DNA from: an uncultured Flavobacteriales bacterium
GTDB lineage: Bacteria; Bacteroidota; Bacteroidia; Flavobacteriales_G; Salibacteraceae
NCBI GenBank assembly: GCA_905181855.1
Contig: CAJIZE010000012.1
Coordinates: forward strand, 31,743 to 95,742
Reading direction: 5' to 3'
Length of the DNA: 64,000 nt
Below the pieces are notes generated by a model, which was given only the letters and a program-made list of their open reading frames with translations, was not told the DNA's origin and searched no databases. Position numbers and translations under genes: made by a program. Shown in pieces: positions 44,774-53,425 of the stretch; within the stretch, counting starts at the first letter, position 1, and each line of letters begins with the position of its first letter.

Positions 44774-45386
44774 TATTTTGGTTTAAATCAGTTGTTATTA
44801 ATTTTGATAAATTGCCTAAATCTTGTTCATTATCAATGTCACTTAAAACTGGTAATAAATAGTATTTAAAATTTAATTCTTTAGCCTCAAATATGGCCTC
44901 TTTAAAAACGGTTGGCGTGCTCCAATTCTTGTAAACAAACAATTTTGGATGCAGTTTTTTCATTCCAATCAAATAATAACCTCCATCTTTTGCCGGACCG
45001 ATAACCAAGTCATTTTCATCCAATGCCCTGATTGCATGTTCTAAAACCTCAGGAGTCAACTCGTTGCAATCGCTTCCAATCAGAATAGCTCTCTCGTAAC
45101 CCAACTTAAATGTAACTTTAAAAGCATTTAACATTCGCTCCCCTAAATCATTACCTTTTTGGCAATATTTTTCAAATACAACTGCATTAAAAATATCATT
45201 GGTATCAACAAAATCGCTATAAAAAATAAGTTTTTTAGTTTTGACTTTAAGTATAAGGGTTTTGGTGAATTTCAGTAATTCATTGTAAATCAAAAGAGCG
45301 TTTTTATCACCTACCGTTTTCGCCAACCTAGTTTTAACTTTACCAAGCAATGCGTTTTTAGTAAAAACAATTAGTGCTGAATCCAT
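44766..45386 (-). CDS. Arsenosugar-associated glycosyltransferase (TIGR04282/DUF2064 type)
   Basis: 206 residues from the ATG at 45386; a TTG nine codons earlier is inside arsS and rejected. The nucleotidyl/glycosyl-transferase pattern is visible: FTKNALLGKVKTRLA, ERAILIGSDCNELTP, ELTPEVLEHAI, IGPAKDGGYYLIG and the STPTV block. This family is named for its place beside arsS in arsenosugar clusters. The step is presumed to attach the arsenoribose to an alcohol, but this is not proven. It begins five bases after arsS ends and overlaps the phosphorylase by eight bases. Confidence 0.88.
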   Translation of the reverse strand: MDSALIVFTKNALLGKVKTRLAKTVGDKNALLIYNELLKFTKTLILKVKTKKLIFYSDFVDTNDIFNAVVFEKYCQKGNDLGERMLNAFKVTFKLGYERAILIGSDCNELTPEVLEHAIRALDENDLVIGPAKDGGYYLIGMKKLHPKLFVYKNWSTPTVFKEAIFEAKELNFKYYLLPVLSDIDNEQDLGNLSKLITTDLNQNND

Positions 45387-45391
45387 GCTAA

Positions 45392-46438
45392 TCAAACAAC
45401 AACTCCTTGGCAACTTGAACCCTCACCTGCGGTGCAACCAAAGCAATGTTGGTTGGTTACAATAGTGCGATCAGCAAGTTGGTTTGCATTAAAATTTGAA
45501 ATATGACTATCTCCTTTGTCAGCTGTTCTTAATTTTAGCATCTGATTAAAATCGCAGTCGTACATATAACCTTGCCAATCCACAGACAACGTATTTTTAC
45601 ACATTAAGCCATTTATGGCAGCTGGATTAAAGCTGTCTGACAATTTGTACATGTAGTCTTCGTAATTATCCGATTCAATTAAAAAATCTAAAAACCTACT
45701 TATTGGCAGATTGGTAATGGCAAGTAAACTATTAAACTCAATGTTAAAATTGGTTAGCAGGTTTCTTTTAAAACTAACCTCTAAATTTTCTTGATTATCA
45801 GGCAAAAAAGCACCTGACGGATTATAAACTAAATCTAATATTAAATCGGAATCACTTTTACCGTAACCCACTTGGTTCAATCGTTTTAACGCCTTAATTG
45901 AATTCGAAAAAACACCTTCACCACGTTGGCTGTCGGTTCGTTTTTTCTCAAAATAAGGCAGTGATGAAACTACTCGTATGTTGTGCGATTTAAAAAAATA
46001 AGGTAAATCATGGTACTTTTTATTAGATTCAATAATCGTTAAGTTAGACCTCACAATTATTTCATCCACCAAATCTGAAATCTGCTCAACGAACCATCTA
46101 AATAATTTGTGCATCTCAGGTGCTCCGCCAGTAATATCAACCGTTTTGAAATTATTATTCCTTATAACATCAACACACATTCCCATAACCTCTTTGGTCA
46201 TCATTTCTGTTCGATGTGGCCCTGCATCAACATGACAATGGCTGCATGTTTGGTTGCACTGGTAACCTATATTGACCTGAAATATTTCTAGTTGATCAGG
46301 TTTTAAAGGATACTTTTTTAAATCTTTTAGATTTTCGTTGAATGTTTTTTCTTCTGAAGCAAACATTCCCTTATTCAACCATTTTAATTGGCTCTGAGGG
46401 TCTTTAAATGTGCTGTACTTAAACTGTTTAACAGTCAT
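45392..46438 (-). CDS. arsS: Arsenosugar biosynthesis radical SAM protein ArsS
   Basis: 348 residues, full length. The radical-SAM cluster motif CNQTCSHC (CxxxCxxC) is at about 59-66, followed by ITGGAPEMH. The C-terminal ArsS motif CFGCTAGEGSSC carries extra Cys for an auxiliary cluster. ArsS joins the 5'-deoxyadenosyl group of SAM to dimethylarsinous acid, making the arsenosugar precursor. It overlaps the peroxidase-like gene by one base and precedes the glycosyltransferase gene. No ArsM methyltransferase gene is seen in the window. Confidence 0.93.
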   Translation of the reverse strand: MTVKQFKYSTFKDPQSQLKWLNKGMFASEEKTFNENLKDLKKYPLKPDQLEIFQVNIGYQCNQTCSHCHVDAGPHRTEMMTKEVMGMCVDVIRNNNFKTVDITGGAPEMHKLFRWFVEQISDLVDEIIVRSNLTIIESNKKYHDLPYFFKSHNIRVVSSLPYFEKKRTDSQRGEGVFSNSIKALKRLNQVGYGKSDSDLILDLVYNPSGAFLPDNQENLEVSFKRNLLTNFNIEFNSLLAITNLPISRFLDFLIESDNYEDYMYKLSDSFNPAAINGLMCKNTLSVDWQGYMYDCDFNQMLKLRTADKGDSHISNFNANQLADRTIVTNQHCFGCTAGEGSSCQGVVV

Positions 46439-46767
46439 TACATTGACAATTTTTGTGCCTTGTTCATCATTTGAACTCCATGAACCATTGTCGCTCCACC
46501 TCTAATAGCACCTGCAACATGAACTGCTTCCATCATTTGTTCTTCGGTGTAACCTTTTTTTAAAGCATCTTCGGTATATGCATCAATACAATAAGGACAT
46601 TGCACTGCGTGGGATACTGCCAAAGCAATAATCGATTTTTCTTTTGCTGATAAGGCAGAAGATTTAAAAACTTCACCGTACCACGAAAAAAACTTGTCTC
46701 CAAGTGTTTTTTGCCAATCAGATATTTTTCCAAATTTTCTTACATCTTTTGATTCGTAGTAGCTCAT
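46438..46767 (-). CDS. Arsenosugar-associated peroxidase-like protein (CMD family, TIGR04169 type)
   Basis: 109 residues. It has the AhpD/carboxymuconolactone decarboxylase core with the redox pair CPYC (about 57-60) and the downstream helix AVHVAGAIRGGATMVHG. Family members of this size sit in arsenosugar clusters, and here the stop overlaps the arsS start by one base. A redox or peroxide-handling step is inferred from the CxxC and the family; the exact role is unknown. First gene of the four-gene operon. Confidence 0.88.
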   Translation of the reverse strand: MSYYESKDVRKFGKISDWQKTLGDKFFSWYGEVFKSSALSAKEKSIIALAVSHAVQCPYCIDAYTEDALKKGYTEEQMMEAVHVAGAIRGGATMVHGVQMMNKAQKLSM

Positions 46768-46911
46768 GCCTTTAATTTTTAGGAAGCTGATAAAATAACA
46801 ACTCTTTTAGATACTGCAATGTTTTAATACTGACAATTATACACGTAAATCGCTTTGTTTGCTTTGGTTTATATCGTTCATTTCAAATTATAAATTCACA
46901 GGCATAAGCCA

Positions 46912-48060
46912 ATGAAAATAATTATAGCCGGAGCAGGCGAAGTAAGCTATCATTTAGCCAAGCTATTAGCATGCGAATCAAAAGACATTTATGTTATCGA
47001 TAATATTCCTGAACGTTTAACTTACATTCAATCGCACATTGATGTATTTACCTTAGAAGGTGATGCAAAGTCCATCATCGTTCTTGAACAAGCAAATATT
47101 GCAAAATGTAATTTTCTGATTGCAGCGACTTCTTCTGAAGAAGTGAATTTTTTAGTTTCAGTTTTAGGTAAAAAACTAGGTGCTAAAAAAACAATTATTC
47201 GCTTTAATGAGTCTGAAGCTAACAAGTAAAAATACATTGATTTATTTGAGATCTTAGGTATTGATACTATCATAAGTCCTTCGAAGCAAGTCGCTGATGA
47301 AACTGTTCGGTTGTTAGACAAATCTGCATTAACAGATGACGCAGAGTTAGAAGATGGAAATCTTGTTGTATATGGAGTTCAGCTCAGCTCTGATTGCCCG
47401 TTAATTGGCAAAACAGTTTCTGAAAATATACTCTGTGAATGTGCTCAAGAATTTAGACCGATTGCTATTCATCGTCAAAACAAAACATCTTTAACAGGAT
47501 TTGATTTATCGTTGCGTATTCGAGATATCATCTATTTTATTGGTAAAAAAACTTCCATAGAAAAAGCCATGAAATTGTGTGGTAAAAAGAAGCGAGAGAT
47601 AAAAAAGATAATGATTCTAGGTGGTTCTAGAATTGGTCAACTTACTGCTAAAAAACTTATGTTAAAGTATGATGTTACTTTGATGGAAAAAGACCCTGAG
47701 AAGTGTTTCAAATTAACTGAAACGCTCAAAGAGTGTTTGATTGTAAATGTTTACGGAAGAGATGCTTCAGGTCTAGAAGAAGAAGGCTTAGACTCAATGG
47801 ATGCATTTGTTGCTGTAACCAGTGATTCTGAAACCAATATAATTTCTACTTTGGTTGCCAAATCCCGCCACGTTAAAAAAAACACTTCCCAGGTTGAAAA
47901 CTTAGATTACATTCATCTTTCTCAAGATATTGGAATTGACACATTAATCAATAAAAAAATGGTTGCTGTAAGTTCTATTTTAAACATGTTCATAAAGGGA
48001 AAGTTGATGCTTTCGCTCATTTACATTGTGTAAATTCTGAAATTATTGAGTTTAAAATAA
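46912..48060 (+). pseudogene. trkA: Decayed trkA (Trk potassium uptake regulator)
   Basis: A Rossmann-fold TrkA_N domain (IIIAGAGEVSYHLAKLL at the start) reads to a TAA at 47227-47229 after NESEANK. The same frame then continues with KYIDLFEILGID into TrkA_C and a second TrkA_N (IMILGGSRIGQLTAKKL). A further one-base shift near 48000 moves VDAFAHLH into another frame, and the protein then ends without the final TrkA_C domain. TrkA normally binds NAD(H) and controls TrkH potassium channels. No trkH is adjacent. With a nonsense codon, a frameshift and a lost end, this is a pseudogene. Confidence 0.85.
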
Positions 48061-48079
48061 GGACTGTAAGGCACATTAA

Positions 48080-48107
48080 AAAAATCCATTTAATTGAATG
48101 GATTTTT
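48080..48107. terminator. Bidirectional terminator between trkA remnant and stress-protein remnant
   Basis: AAAAATCCATT (48080-48090) and AATGGATTTTT (48097-48107) form an 11-bp perfect stem with a 6-base loop. A-rich and T-rich flanks give U-tracts in both directions. It lies between convergent remnants. Confidence 0.8.
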
Positions 48108-48121
48108 ATTTAATAAGTCGG

Positions 48122-48555
48122 GGTTAATGCCCTCGAAATTTATAGGTTTAGTAATGGTTAGAACGGGTATTTTACTTTGTGCAATAACTTTAGAATCAGT
48201 GCTACCAAAAAGATCATGATTCAACCTTTGTGCGCATTATAATCAAATCAAACCCATGTATTTGGTTGAATTTATCAATTACTGATTCTAAATAGCCGCT
48301 TTCTGAAATAACGTTATAGGTGGGACCTTCAAAAGCATTCTTATGATCTAGTCTTCGCTTAAATTTGTTTAGTTCTTTTGATGAATCTTTCGCTAAAACT
48401 TGATCAATAAAAATTAGCATTCCTGAACCTCCGTGTGGAGATATAAACCTATTTAAGAAGTATAAATCCGCCTTTCTTTTTTATGAAAAGTCAATCACAT
48501 AATGAGCCGCATTGTTGGCTTCATCCGAAAAATCAGTTGAGATTAATACTTTCAA
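48122..48555 (-). pseudogene. Decayed universal stress protein gene
   Basis: On the minus strand the USP N-terminus reads KVLISTDFSDEANNAA and then meets TAA at 48481-48483. The same frame continues (ADLYFLNRFISPHGG, then from an internal ATG at 48420 to DLIIMRTKVES*). A frame change near 48215 is needed to reach the closing USP motif DLFGSTDSKVIAQ with KIPVLTI. So one nonsense and one frameshift break a normal USP of about 145 residues. It cannot make a full protein as sequenced. It sits beside another short USP gene and the decayed trkA. Confidence 0.75.
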
Positions 48556-48559
48556 TTTG

Positions 48560-48745
48560 TTAGTGGCTTTTTTGTTGATCGTTATTACCGATAAACAAAG
48601 CTGCGAATGTTCCAAAAAGAACAATCACAAAACTGGTTAAAGTATAGACATTACTGCTTGTATCCATGTTGTTTAGACCTGGAGTAAAAAAAGCAAGAAA
48701 CACTAAAGCGATAACACCTAGCGCTATCCATTTATTTTTAGTCAT
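48560..48745 (-). CDS. Small two-helix membrane protein
   Basis: 61 residues with hydrophobic segments at about 8-23 and 35-53 and a polar tail (GNNDQQKSH). It has no recognised family. The gene lies between an intact short USP gene and the USP pseudogene. Membrane topology and the clean ATG support it as a real small gene, but a chance ORF in an eroding region cannot be ruled out. Confidence 0.45.
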   Translation of the reverse strand: MTKNKWIALGVIALVFLAFFTPGLNNMDTSSNVYTLTSFVIVLFGTFAALFIGNNDQQKSH

Positions 48746-48848
48746 AACAAATTAATTAGAGGGTTCAAAAAAAATTAAATTATACAAATAAATACTGATT
48801 AAAATCAAAACTATAGCCGACATATATCAGTAATTGATATTTTTAGAG

Positions 48849-49175
48849 TTATACTTCAGGAAAAATAATATTATCCAATTTTTTAGAATCAGCGATTATA
48901 ATACTCATAACAGGAAGTGGAAAGTGGTTTGTGATTCCTTCAGCTATAGACCCATTCAATATTCTCGCAAGGCCAGTTCTTCCATGCGTATTCATGGTAA
49001 TTAAATCCATATTATTCAAACGGCTAAACTCAATGATACCACCATCAATGTGGTCATCATTAAAAATATGAGTAATGTACAATTTAGTATTGGTATTTTT
49101 CGCTGTTTGCGAGCCCACCTTCACAGCTTGGTAAGAGTACTTTGAAAAGTCAACTGGAACAAGAGTTTTTTTCAT
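48849..49175 (-). CDS. Short universal stress protein, internally deleted
   Basis: 108 residues against about 140-150 for the family. The N-terminus KTLVPVDFSKYSYQAVK and the C-terminal ATP-motif region DLITMNTHGRTGL, NGSIAEGI and PLPVMSI are typical USP. About 40 middle residues (after THIFND) are missing, yet the frame is kept. ATP binding is therefore doubtful. It may be a functional short form or an early pseudogene. It lies in the same decaying group as the USP fragment at 48122-48555. Confidence 0.7.
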   Translation of the reverse strand: MKKTLVPVDFSKYSYQAVKVGSQTAKNTNTKLYITHIFNDDHIDGGIIEFSRLNNMDLITMNTHGRTGLARILNGSIAEGITNHFPLPVMSIIIADSKKLDNIIFPEV

Positions 49176-49248
49176 CTTAATTAATTTAATCCAAAATTCA
49201 GGTTAATAGTCTAATCTAAAAATGATTGGTATCACCATTTAGACTTAC

Positions 49249-49857
49249 CTAATTCTTTTTATTAGTTGGTTTAATTGATTTCAAATTTAAGTAATTCATT
49301 TTTTGTAGCGGGGTGAATTTTGGTTTGAACCTTAAAGGCTCTACTTCTTTGAGACTTTCCTCATATTCTTTAGGCAACTGCTGATATATAGCCGTTCCTT
49401 CAGATTTCCAATTTATCATTTCATCAGAAACATCTTTGATCACCTTTGCAGGGTTACCGACAACAATTTTTCTTTTTGGAATTTCCATTCCTTCTGGCAC
49501 AAATGCCAATGCTCCTATTATACATTCATCGCCCACTATCGCGTTGTCCATAATAACTGAGTTCATCCCGATGAGGCAATTCACCCCTAATTCAGCACCA
49601 TGAATAATAGCACCATGCCCTACATGGGCAGATTCTTTAATCTTTACAGTTCCCCCTGGAAACATATGAACGATACAATTTTCCTGAATATTTGCTCCGT
49701 TTCCAACTTCAATTTTACCGAAATCGCCTCGTAAAATTGCTCCTGGACCGATGTAAACATCTTTTCCTATTTCAACATTACCTATTACCGTAGCCGATGG
49801 ATGAATATATGCTTTAGGATGAACATATGGAGTTATACTTTTAAATTGATAGATCAT
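49249..49857 (-). CDS. paaY: PaaY-type hexapeptide-repeat thioesterase (gamma carbonic anhydrase fold)
   Basis: 202 residues. Left-handed beta-helix hexapeptide repeats run from about 20 to 120 (for example TVIGNVEIGKDVYIGPGAIL). The metal-ligand His residues appear in NCIVHMF and HVGHGAIIHG. A C-terminal helix region of about 70 residues matches PaaY rather than shorter gamma carbonic anhydrases. PaaY hydrolyses dead-end CoA thioesters in phenylacetate breakdown. It overlaps the thiolase gene by one base, which supports PaaY over a general carbonic anhydrase. Confidence 0.8.
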   Translation of the reverse strand: MIYQFKSITPYVHPKAYIHPSATVIGNVEIGKDVYIGPGAILRGDFGKIEVGNGANIQENCIVHMFPGGTVKIKESAHVGHGAIIHGAELGVNCLIGMNSVIMDNAIVGDECIIGALAFVPEGMEIPKRKIVVGNPAKVIKDVSDEMINWKSEGTAIYQQLPKEYEESLKEVEPLRFKPKFTPLQKMNYLNLKSIKPTNKKN

Positions 49858-51071
49858 TATACACGCTCAATTATGGTTGCGTAACCTTGTCCTACACCAA
49901 TACACATAGTACATAGAGCATATTTTTTGTTTTGTTTGTGTAGCTCAATTGCTGCTGTTTGCAACAATCTTGCTCCACTCATTCCTAAAGGATGCCCCAA
50001 AGCTATTGCACCACCATTTGGATTTAATCTTGAATCGTTGTCATCAATTCCCCAAGTTCTTGTGCAAGACAATGCTTGAGCGGCAAACGCTTCATTTAAC
50101 TCAATAATATCCATGTCATCTAAAGATAATCCTGCATTTTTAAGCGCAATTTCAGATGCCTTAACAGGGCCGATTCCCATAATTCGAGGTTCAACCCCTG
50201 CAACCCCATTTGATACAATGCGTGCCATTGGTGTAAGGTTGTTGTTTTTCAATCCGTTTTCTGATGCCACGAGTAATGCAGCAGCTCCATCGTTTAATCC
50301 TGAAGCATTTCCTGCTGTCACAGTTCCAACTTTCCTAAAAGCAGGTCTTAACTTACCTAGAATTTCTAAGGTTGTACCTGGCTTAACGAACTCATCTTTA
50401 TCAAATACTAAATCGTCTTTTTTTCTTTGAGGTATTCTAATTGGGATTATCTCTTCAGTCAACCTACCATTGTTTTGAGCTTCGGTTGCTTTCATGTGCG
50501 ACCAATAAGCAAACTGATCTTGATCTTCTCTTGATATTTTATGTATATCTACCAAGTTTTCAGCAGTGTGCCCCATACCATCAGTACCATACATTTGCTC
50601 CATTTTAGAGTTTACAAAGCGCCAGCCAAAACTTGAATCGTGCATTTGAGCATCTCTACCAAAAGGTTTTGACACCTTGGAAATCACCCAAGGGCCGCGG
50701 GTCATATGTTCCATGCCTCCGCTTAAATAAACGTCGCCATCACCAACATTAATTGCTCTTGAAACATTTATAGTTGACGCCATTCCTGAAGCGCAAAGTC
50801 GATTAACAGTTTCTGCTGGAACCGTATGAGGTAAACCTGCCAACAGCGTTGCCATTCTTGCAACATTTCTATTGTCTTCGCCTGCTTGGTTTGCACATCC
50901 GAAAATAGCATCGGTAATTGACGATGGATCCAGAGAAGGATATTTTTCAGTAACTCCTTTGATAACAGCTGCTAGTAAATCATCTGCTCTTACTGGAGAT
51001 AATGTTCCTCCAAAACTTCCGATTGCGGTTCTAACTCCACCAACTAGGTAGGCTTCTTTTAGTTTGCTCAT
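49857..51071 (-). CDS. paaJ: 3-oxoadipyl-CoA / acetyl-CoA acyltransferase (thiolase)
   Basis: 404 residues from the ATG at 51071. An earlier ATG at 51167 runs through the -7 element at 51101-51108 and adds 32 non-thiolase residues, so it is rejected. Thiolase residues: nucleophile Cys in NRLCASG (about 92), His in GGAIALGHPLG and Cys in CTMCIGVGQG. It cleaves 3-oxoadipyl-CoA to succinyl-CoA and acetyl-CoA, the last step of the paa pathway. paaY overlaps its stop by one base. The specificity is inferred from context. Confidence 0.85.
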   Translation of the reverse strand: MSKLKEAYLVGGVRTAIGSFGGTLSPVRADDLLAAVIKGVTEKYPSLDPSSITDAIFGCANQAGEDNRNVARMATLLAGLPHTVPAETVNRLCASGMASTINVSRAINVGDGDVYLSGGMEHMTRGPWVISKVSKPFGRDAQMHDSSFGWRFVNSKMEQMYGTDGMGHTAENLVDIHKISREDQDQFAYWSHMKATEAQNNGRLTEEIIPIRIPQRKKDDLVFDKDEFVKPGTTLEILGKLRPAFRKVGTVTAGNASGLNDGAAALLVASENGLKNNNLTPMARIVSNGVAGVEPRIMGIGPVKASEIALKNAGLSLDDMDIIELNEAFAAQALSCTRTWGIDDNDSRLNPNGGAIALGHPLGMSGARLLQTAAIELHKQNKKYALCTMCIGVGQGYATIIERV

Positions 51072-51100
51072 ATTATACAAATTGCCTAATTTAGGTAGGT

Positions 51101-51108
51101 CAAAAGTA
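51101..51108 (-). promoter_or_regulatory. -7 element of the thiolase-paaY operon
   Basis: On the minus strand TACTTTTG matches TAnnTTTG exactly, about 30 bases before the ATG at 51071. It lies inside the rejected N-terminal extension. No clear -33 element. Confidence 0.55.
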
Positions 51109-51128
51109 TCAAAATTAAGCGTAGTGGT

Positions 51129-51136
51129 TATGTTTG
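51129..51136 (+). promoter_or_regulatory. -7 element of the DUF5723-like gene
   Basis: TATGTTTG matches TAnnTTTG exactly, 22 bases before the TTG start at 51159. It sits back to back with the thiolase -7 element, making a compact divergent promoter region of about 87 bases. Confidence 0.55.
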
Positions 51137-51158
51137 CATAAATTATTGAGTTACAAGG

Positions 51159-52577
51159 TTGAAGCATTTTTTATCACTACTTTTTGCTGTTTTTATGCTT
51201 GTTTCGGCCCAAGCACAACAACCAGGATTATCTAATTCAAACTATTTTTCTACTCAATCGATTCTACTTAACCCTTCATCAACATCAGACTCTGGTAATA
51301 ACCAAGAAATACAGCTAGGAAGTGTAAAGTTATTTGCAAGAAACAACTATCTTTTTCTACCAAAAAAGGATTTCACTTATGCTATGTTAGGCAATCTATC
51401 ACTTGCTAATTTTAATGACGAGTTTACAGAAGAGAAAAGGTATAATGGAAATATTGAAACTGACATGAATCTAGTTTCGATAACTAAAGCCTATGGCAAA
51501 TTTGGTTTTGGCTTATCTACCCGGTTTCGTTTGATGTCGAACATCAATAATTTTCCATCTCATTTGGCCAAGTTTTTATTCGAAGGTTTTGCCTACGAAG
51601 ACCAACATGGTAAACCCTATGAAGCAGGTGATTTTAGTGTTAAAAGTATGAGTTGGGGAGAAGTTGCGGCAAATGCTAGCTATATGCTTTACAACTTGGA
51701 GCATGATATGATTAAGGTTGGAGCTACTATAAAAAGGCTTTATGGTGTCCATAATTTGGGTTTTTATTTTGGCGAAATTGACTACACTGTATATAATGAC
51801 ACAATTGACTTTCAACTCCTTACTGGCAGGTATGCTATGGCAACACCTGATGTAGATCGAGAAATGATTACAGGTAAAGGTTGGGGTTTAGACGTTGGGA
51901 TTACGTATGTTCATACGGATAAAACTTGTACACACTACACACCATTTTCAAGGGCAGTTGGTTGTAAAAAATTGAGTTATGATTACAAAATTGGAGTAAG
52001 CTTAATTGATATTGGTGGAATTAGGTTTAACAAACAAGCAAGAATTAGGGATCTAAACAACGCCAAAGGCTTTTGGGACAATTATTCTGAATCTAACTTA
52101 TCCAGTCCCGGTGTCATAGATAACGCCTTATTATCAAAATTTGGAGAAGCTAACCCTACAATCACCAAGGATACCTTGTTTGTGACCATGTTGCCTACAG
52201 CAGCAGCTGTTGAAATTGACAAGCGTTTTGGTAAACACTTTTACCTGAATGCAACCGGATTACTGGGTATCAGTCTCAGAAAAAACATGGGCGCATTTAG
52301 AAGCAGTTATTTCGCAATAACACCTCGATTTGAACATCCAAAATTTGGCGGGGCTTTACCTATTACAATGTACGGTTACAAATCACCAACTGTTGGCTTT
52401 ATGTTTAGAACGCAAGGAGTTTATTTTGGAACAAACAATCTACTTCCCTTCTTAGGCCTAACCAATTGGTGGGGCGCTGATTTATACATAGGTATACGTT
52501 TTCAGATAGGCACTACCCCAATTTGTAAATTTGAATTAGCTAAAAACAAAAACTTTTGGTGCCCGAGTTGTAAGTAG
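51159..52577 (+). CDS. Outer-membrane beta-barrel protein (DUF5723-like)
   Basis: 472 residues starting with TTG (51159). A stop lies four codons upstream in frame and no ATG is near. The TTG gives a full signal peptide (about 1-20, ending VSAQAQ). The body has alternating strand patterns with aromatic girdles (FGFGLSTRFRLMSN, VGATIKRLYG, YKIGVSLIDIGGIRF) and the C-terminal YIGIRFQIG strand typical of barrels. No PorP/SprF motif is clear. It ends in a Cys-containing tail (KFELAKNKNFWCPSCK). Function unknown; outer-membrane location is inferred. Confidence 0.75.
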   Translation: MKHFLSLLFAVFMLVSAQAQQPGLSNSNYFSTQSILLNPSSTSDSGNNQEIQLGSVKLFARNNYLFLPKKDFTYAMLGNLSLANFNDEFTEEKRYNGNIETDMNLVSITKAYGKFGFGLSTRFRLMSNINNFPSHLAKFLFEGFAYEDQHGKPYEAGDFSVKSMSWGEVAANASYMLYNLEHDMIKVGATIKRLYGVHNLGFYFGEIDYTVYNDTIDFQLLTGRYAMATPDVDREMITGKGWGLDVGITYVHTDKTCTHYTPFSRAVGCKKLSYDYKIGVSLIDIGGIRFNKQARIRDLNNAKGFWDNYSESNLSSPGVIDNALLSKFGEANPTITKDTLFVTMLPTAAAVEIDKRFGKHFYLNATGLLGISLRKNMGAFRSSYFAITPRFEHPKFGGALPITMYGYKSPTVGFMFRTQGVYFGTNNLLPFLGLTNWWGADLYIGIRFQIGTTPICKFELAKNKNFWCPSCK

Positions 52578-52679
52578 TTTTCTGTTTTCCTTTAATTTGG
52601 CTTCTTGATAAATTTAACTTCACCATCAAGTTCAGCATTTTATTACCTTCGGGTTCTACTAATCTGATATTCTTAAAAC

Positions 52680-53354
52680 ATGGCTTTTTTCACCCAAGAT
52701 TACCTAGACTTTTTTCAAGAACTTTCTAAAAACAACCACAAAGATTGGTTTGACATTAATAGAAAACGTTATGAAAAATCTGTAAAGAAACCATTCAATG
52801 CTTTTGTAACGCATATGATTGAGCTCATTCAAATTGAGGATTCTACTGTGCAAGTTGAAGCGAAACATTGCTTGTTTAGAATAAACAGAGACATACGATT
52901 TTCAAAAGACAAAACACCGTACAAAGTGCAAATGTCGGCGGCTATTAGCCGAAACGGAAGAAAAGAAATGGGCATACCTGGTTTGTATTTTCACCTTGGA
53001 AACAATGGTGTTGGCGTTTTTGGAGGCTGTTACAATCCTGAAAAAGCGATGCTTGCTGACATTAGATATTACATTGCTGATAACCAAGCTGAATTTAAAA
53101 AAGTAATTTCTAACAAAGCGTTTAAAAACAAGTGGGGAGAATTAGAGGGTGCGAAAAACAAGATTATCCACAAAGATTTAAAAGAACCTGCTGCTGAGCA
53201 ACCATTGATTATGAACAAGCAGTTTTATTATGCCGCTCAAATACCGAAACCTAATATTTTGGATGATGATCTTGACACTCAAATACTTGCTTATTTTAAA
53301 GCATCAAAATCAGTACGGGTATTTTTAACAAAGGCCATAGGAGCTTGGGTTTAG
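52680..53354 (+). CDS. DUF2461 domain-containing protein
   Basis: 224 residues. The DUF2461 pattern runs through the protein: FFQELSKNNHKDWFDINRKRYE at the start (about 12-33), FRINRDIRFSKDKTPYK (about 66-82), the FHLGNNGVGVFGGCYNP block and the PKPNILDDDL end. Cytoplasmic, function unknown, length normal for the family. It has a terminator-like stem right after the stop at 53353-53390. Confidence 0.88.
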   Translation: MAFFTQDYLDFFQELSKNNHKDWFDINRKRYEKSVKKPFNAFVTHMIELIQIEDSTVQVEAKHCLFRINRDIRFSKDKTPYKVQMSAAISRNGRKEMGIPGLYFHLGNNGVGVFGGCYNPEKAMLADIRYYIADNQAEFKKVISNKAFKNKWGELEGAKNKIIHKDLKEPAAEQPLIMNKQFYYAAQIPKPNILDDDLDTQILAYFKASKSVRVFLTKAIGAWV

Positions 53355-53390
53355 GTTTAACTTATAGGTAATTTACAAGTAAACCTCTTT
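53353..53390 (+). terminator. Likely terminator after the DUF2461 gene
   Basis: AGGTTT-A-ACTT (53353-53363) pairs with AAGT-AAACCT (53377-53386) with one bulged A, followed by CTTTT. The left arm overlaps the stop codon. Confidence 0.5.
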
Positions 53391-53425
53391 TGCCTGATCG
53401 CTAACTTTTACTCACGCCATTTTTA

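Noticed and set aside
51071..51167. Upstream ATG of the thiolase gene (51167)
   Set aside because: It would read through a perfect -7 element and add 32 residues that are not thiolase-like; 51071 gives the family-typical start.
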